This document shows positions 5,833 through 7,482 of a stretch of 7,482 bases of DNA, piece after piece (position 1 is the first letter of the stretch; each line of letters opens with the position of its first letter). The stretch comes from Acidimicrobiia bacterium. GTDB lineage: Bacteria > Actinomycetota > Acidimicrobiia > Acidimicrobiales > Ilumatobacteraceae. A model generated the notes under the pieces. That model was given only the letters and a program-made list of their open reading frames with translations. It was not told where the DNA came from and ran no database searches. The stretch covers positions 1 through 7,482 of the forward strand of contig JACDHN010000128.1 of the NCBI GenBank assembly GCA_013821025.1, read 5' to 3'. Position numbers and translations under genes: made by a program.

Positions 5833-6584
5833 TCAGCAAGCCAACGAGTCAACACGTCGAGTGTGGCCTCGGGACGCTCGAGGTGGACGCTGTGTCCGGC
5901 GCCGGGGATCGTAACCTGCGTGGCGTCGGGCAGGGCTGCGGCCATGCGAGCGGCCACGAGGTGGAACGTGTCGTCGTCGCCAGCGCCGACGAGCAGCAGC
6001 ACCGGACACGTGATGTGCGCCAGATCGCCCCACAGCGACTGCTGCACGCCCGTCCCGGCATGGCGCAGGCTGGCCGCCAGGCGGGCGGGATCGTTGCGCA
6101 GCCGGTGCTGGCGCCCTGCGGTGGCCGGCGTGAGACCTGCGAACATCGGTCTCGACAACCACTCATCGACGAATACCTCGGTGCCGACGTGCTCGACGTG
6201 ATCGGCCAACCGTTCGTCATTCCGACGCCGCTCTCGCCGAGTCGATTCGTCATCGAGCCCCGGCGAGGCGCCGATCAACACCAGCCGCTGGACCACTTCG
6301 GGATGCCCGACGGCGACGTGAAGACACAGACGGCCGCCCATCGAGTAGCCGACGTACGTGGCAGGACCGCCGGCCGCTGCCAACAGCGCAGCACCGGTCT
6401 CGAGGTCGGCGTCGGCAGAGGCCGATTCGCCGTGCCCTGGGGCGTCGACGCTCATCACCTCGTACCGGTCGGCCAGCCTCTGCGCAAGTGGCGCCCATGA
6501 CCGCCGGGTCTGTGTGAACCCATGGACGAGCACGAGGCGGGGGCCGCTGCCCGTGATGTCGGCGGCGAGGCCGTCAGCTGGCAC
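5790..6584 (-). CDS. menH: alpha/beta hydrolase, likely SHCHC synthase
   Basis: This 264-residue alpha/beta-hydrolase most likely removes pyruvate from SEPHCHC to give SHCHC, the step after MenD. It shows the oxyanion-side LVHGFTQ (19-25), APGHGES (48-54), the nucleophile elbow GYSMGGR (79-85, Ser81), which is typical of MenH, a probable acidic residue in GAGDDD (200-205), and His231 in GAGHSVHLE. The length is close to known MenH proteins. The GTG at 6584 overlaps the end of the upstream frnE-like gene by 11 bp, so the two are probably one transcript with coupled translation. Residues 252-264 form a Ser/Pro/Ala-rich tail encoded antisense to the menA 3' end. Many related hydrolases have other substrates, so the assignment rests on the GYSMGGR motif plus the men context. 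Confidence 0.82.
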   Translation of the reverse strand: MPADGLAADITGSGPRLVLVHGFTQTRRSWAPLAQRLADRYEVMSVDAPGHGESASADADLETGAALLAAAGGPATYVGYSMGGRLCLHVAVGHPEVVQRLVLIGASPGLDDESTRRERRRNDERLADHVEHVGTEVFVDEWLSRPMFAGLTPATAGRQHRLRNDPARLAASLRHAGTGVQQSLWGDLAHITCPVLLLVGAGDDDTFHLVAARMAAALPDATQVTIPGAGHSVHLERPEATLDVLTRWLADHPPSASPTDAASP

Positions 6585-7221
6585 GGGCTTTGTCGGCGAG
6601 CCGACGCAGGGCCTTCACGAACACGTCCGGGTCCTGTGCCCCCGGAATGGCCCACGTATCGGCCACCACGTACGTGGGAACGGCCGTGATCCCGCCCTCG
6701 CCGGCGAGCGCTAGCTGCTCGTCGACCTCGTCGACACCTCCGTCGCCGGCCAGGAACCGAGCGGCGACGCTGCGGTCGGCGCCCACGTCGGCGGCCAGGT
6801 CGGCCAGCACGGCATGGTCACCGACGTCGAGTCCCTCGGTGAAGTAGGCCCGCAGCAGCCGCTCCTTCAGCGCCTCCTGCGACACGCCATGGTCGGCGTC
6901 GAGGGCCCACCACAGCAGGCGGTGAGCAGCATGGGTGTTGGCGCGTTTGGCCTTGTCGAGGCGGAAGTCGAGACCATCGGCGGCGGCCACCCTGGTGACC
7001 TTGTCGATGATCGCCCGGGCCCGCTCGGGACCGCCGAACTTGCGCGAGTAGGCGTCGACGGCGGGCATGGTGGAACCGATGGGCGCTCCGGGGTCGAGCT
7101 GGAAGGGTCGGTACGTCACGTCGACCTCGAGGTCGTCGAGTCGGGCCACTGCCGCCTCGAAGCGTCGCTTGCCGATGTAGCACCACGGACACACCACATC
7201 GGACCAGATGTCCACGTGCAC
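6574..7221 (-). CDS. DsbA-family oxidoreductase, FrnE-like
   Basis: This 215-residue thioredoxin-fold protein of the DsbA/FrnE group starts IWSDVVCPWCYIGKRRFE (5-22) with a C11-P-W-C14 active site. It has the long helical insert of the family (about 55-150) and the cis-proline loop GITAVPTYVV (177-186, Pro182), ending with PGAQDPDVF (193-201). There is no signal peptide, so it should be cytoplasmic. FrnE relatives are linked to disulfide exchange, oxidative stress or polyketide pathways, but no substrate can be named here. The GTG at 7221 places the N-terminus as in relatives. A second GTG two codons later is possible. It is divergent from menD (38-bp gap) and overlaps menH by 11 bp. The men neighbourhood suggests co-regulation but does not prove a role in quinone synthesis. 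Confidence 0.9.
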   Translation of the reverse strand: MHVDIWSDVVCPWCYIGKRRFEAAVARLDDLEVDVTYRPFQLDPGAPIGSTMPAVDAYSRKFGGPERARAIIDKVTRVAAADGLDFRLDKAKRANTHAAHRLLWWALDADHGVSQEALKERLLRAYFTEGLDVGDHAVLADLAADVGADRSVAARFLAGDGGVDEVDEQLALAGEGGITAVPTYVVADTWAIPGAQDPDVFVKALRRLADKARAS

Positions 7222-7227
7222 ACCCGC

Positions 7228-7251
7228 AGCCTATGCACAACCCATTACCGT
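7228..7251. promoter_or_regulatory. divergent frnE-like/menD promoter region (candidate -10 elements)
   Basis: The 38-bp gap between the two GTG starts must hold both promoters if they are expressed from here. On the minus strand TAGGCT (7233-7228) lies 6 bp before the frnE-like start. On the plus strand TACCGT (7246-7251) lies 8 bp before the menD start. Both fit TAnnnT and would give leaderless transcripts. Neither gene has a Shine-Dalgarno sequence. I could not find good -35 hexamers. Confidence 0.25.
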
Positions 7252-7259
7252 CACGCGGC

Positions 7260-7482
7260 GTGAGTGACGTGCCGTCGAGCCCCGCTGACGTGCAGGCGAC
7301 GTTCTGCGCCACGCTCGCCGACGAGTGGGTGCGCCTTGGCGTGCGTCATGCGGTGGTCGCTCCTGGTTCCCGAAGCACGCCGATGGCGCTGGCGCTGGCG
7401 GAGCATGTCGGCGTGCGCATCCACATCGTGCATGACGAGCGTGTTGCTGCGTTCTACGCGCTCGGATTGGGCCTGGACGCCG
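7260..7482 (+). CDS. menD: SEPHCHC synthase MenD, N-terminal part (cut by window end)
   Basis: This frame is open from a GTG at 7260 to the window edge and encodes 74 residues of the thiamine-diphosphate enzyme MenD, which joins 2-oxoglutarate (after decarboxylation) to isochorismate. The translation shows the family N-terminus: FCATLADEWVRLGVRHAVV (15-33), APGSRSTPMALAL (34-46) and HIVHDERVAAFYALGLGLD (55-73). Glu60 in HDER corresponds to the conserved glutamate that activates the cofactor. It is partial only because the window ends; no stop or frameshift is seen. The GTG is favoured because it is the first start after the divergent frnE-like gene and leaves a normal short leader before the conserved region. 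An in-frame GTG at codon 4 is an alternative. Confidence 0.9.
   Translation, partial: MSDVPSSPADVQATFCATLADEWVRLGVRHAVVAPGSRSTPMALALAEHVGVRIHIVHDERVAAFYALGLGLDA

Noticed and set aside
5637..6500. 287-codon plus-strand open frame over menA end and menH
   Set aside because: It is Arg/Gly-rich, has no domain, and overlaps two well-supported genes.

Overview
The window is GC-rich, tightly packed bacterial DNA. It is probably from a high-GC actinobacterium, with Acidimicrobiia a reasonable but unproven guess. The grounds are the high GC and frequent GTG starts, several genes with no clear Shine-Dalgarno sequence (as in organisms that use leaderless mRNAs), the gene order phoH-ybeY-CNNM/CBS, and a menaquinone pathway whose MenA, MenE and DsbA-like proteins look actinobacterial. 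The taxonomy comes from protein style, not from a search.

Layout. Positions 1-223 hold no convincing full-length gene. They carry two near-identical 44-bp units with internal dyad symmetry, then a possible 9-codon leader ORF that overlaps the phoH start. Positions 224-3834 (+) form an apparent operon: a PhoH/YbeZ-type ATPase, the endoribonuclease YbeY (ATGA overlap), a CNNM/CorC-type membrane protein with a CBS pair (TGATG overlap) and, after 10 bp, a short-chain dehydrogenase. Positions 3783-7482 hold menaquinone genes on alternating strands: menE (-), menA (+), menH (-), a DsbA-family FrnE-like gene (-), and the first 74 codons of menD (+), which runs off the window edge.

How the genes work together. 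PhoH/YbeZ and YbeY are a conserved pair linked to rRNA maturation and ribosome quality control, and the CNNM/CBS protein is their usual neighbour. MenD makes SEPHCHC, MenH converts it to SHCHC, MenE activates o-succinylbenzoate to its CoA ester, and MenA prenylates DHNA. MenF, MenC, MenB and the methyltransferase are not in the window. The FrnE-like gene overlaps menH by 11 bp and is probably co-transcribed with it.

Most of this is housekeeping. The unusual points are architectural: the duplicated dyad repeat and possible leader peptide before phoH, two convergent gene pairs whose coding 3' ends overlap antisense (52 and 43 bp), and very short divergent intergenic regions (49 and 38 bp) with promoter-like hexamers close to the start codons. 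I see no CRISPR array, transposase, tRNA, rRNA or evidence of a novel defence system.
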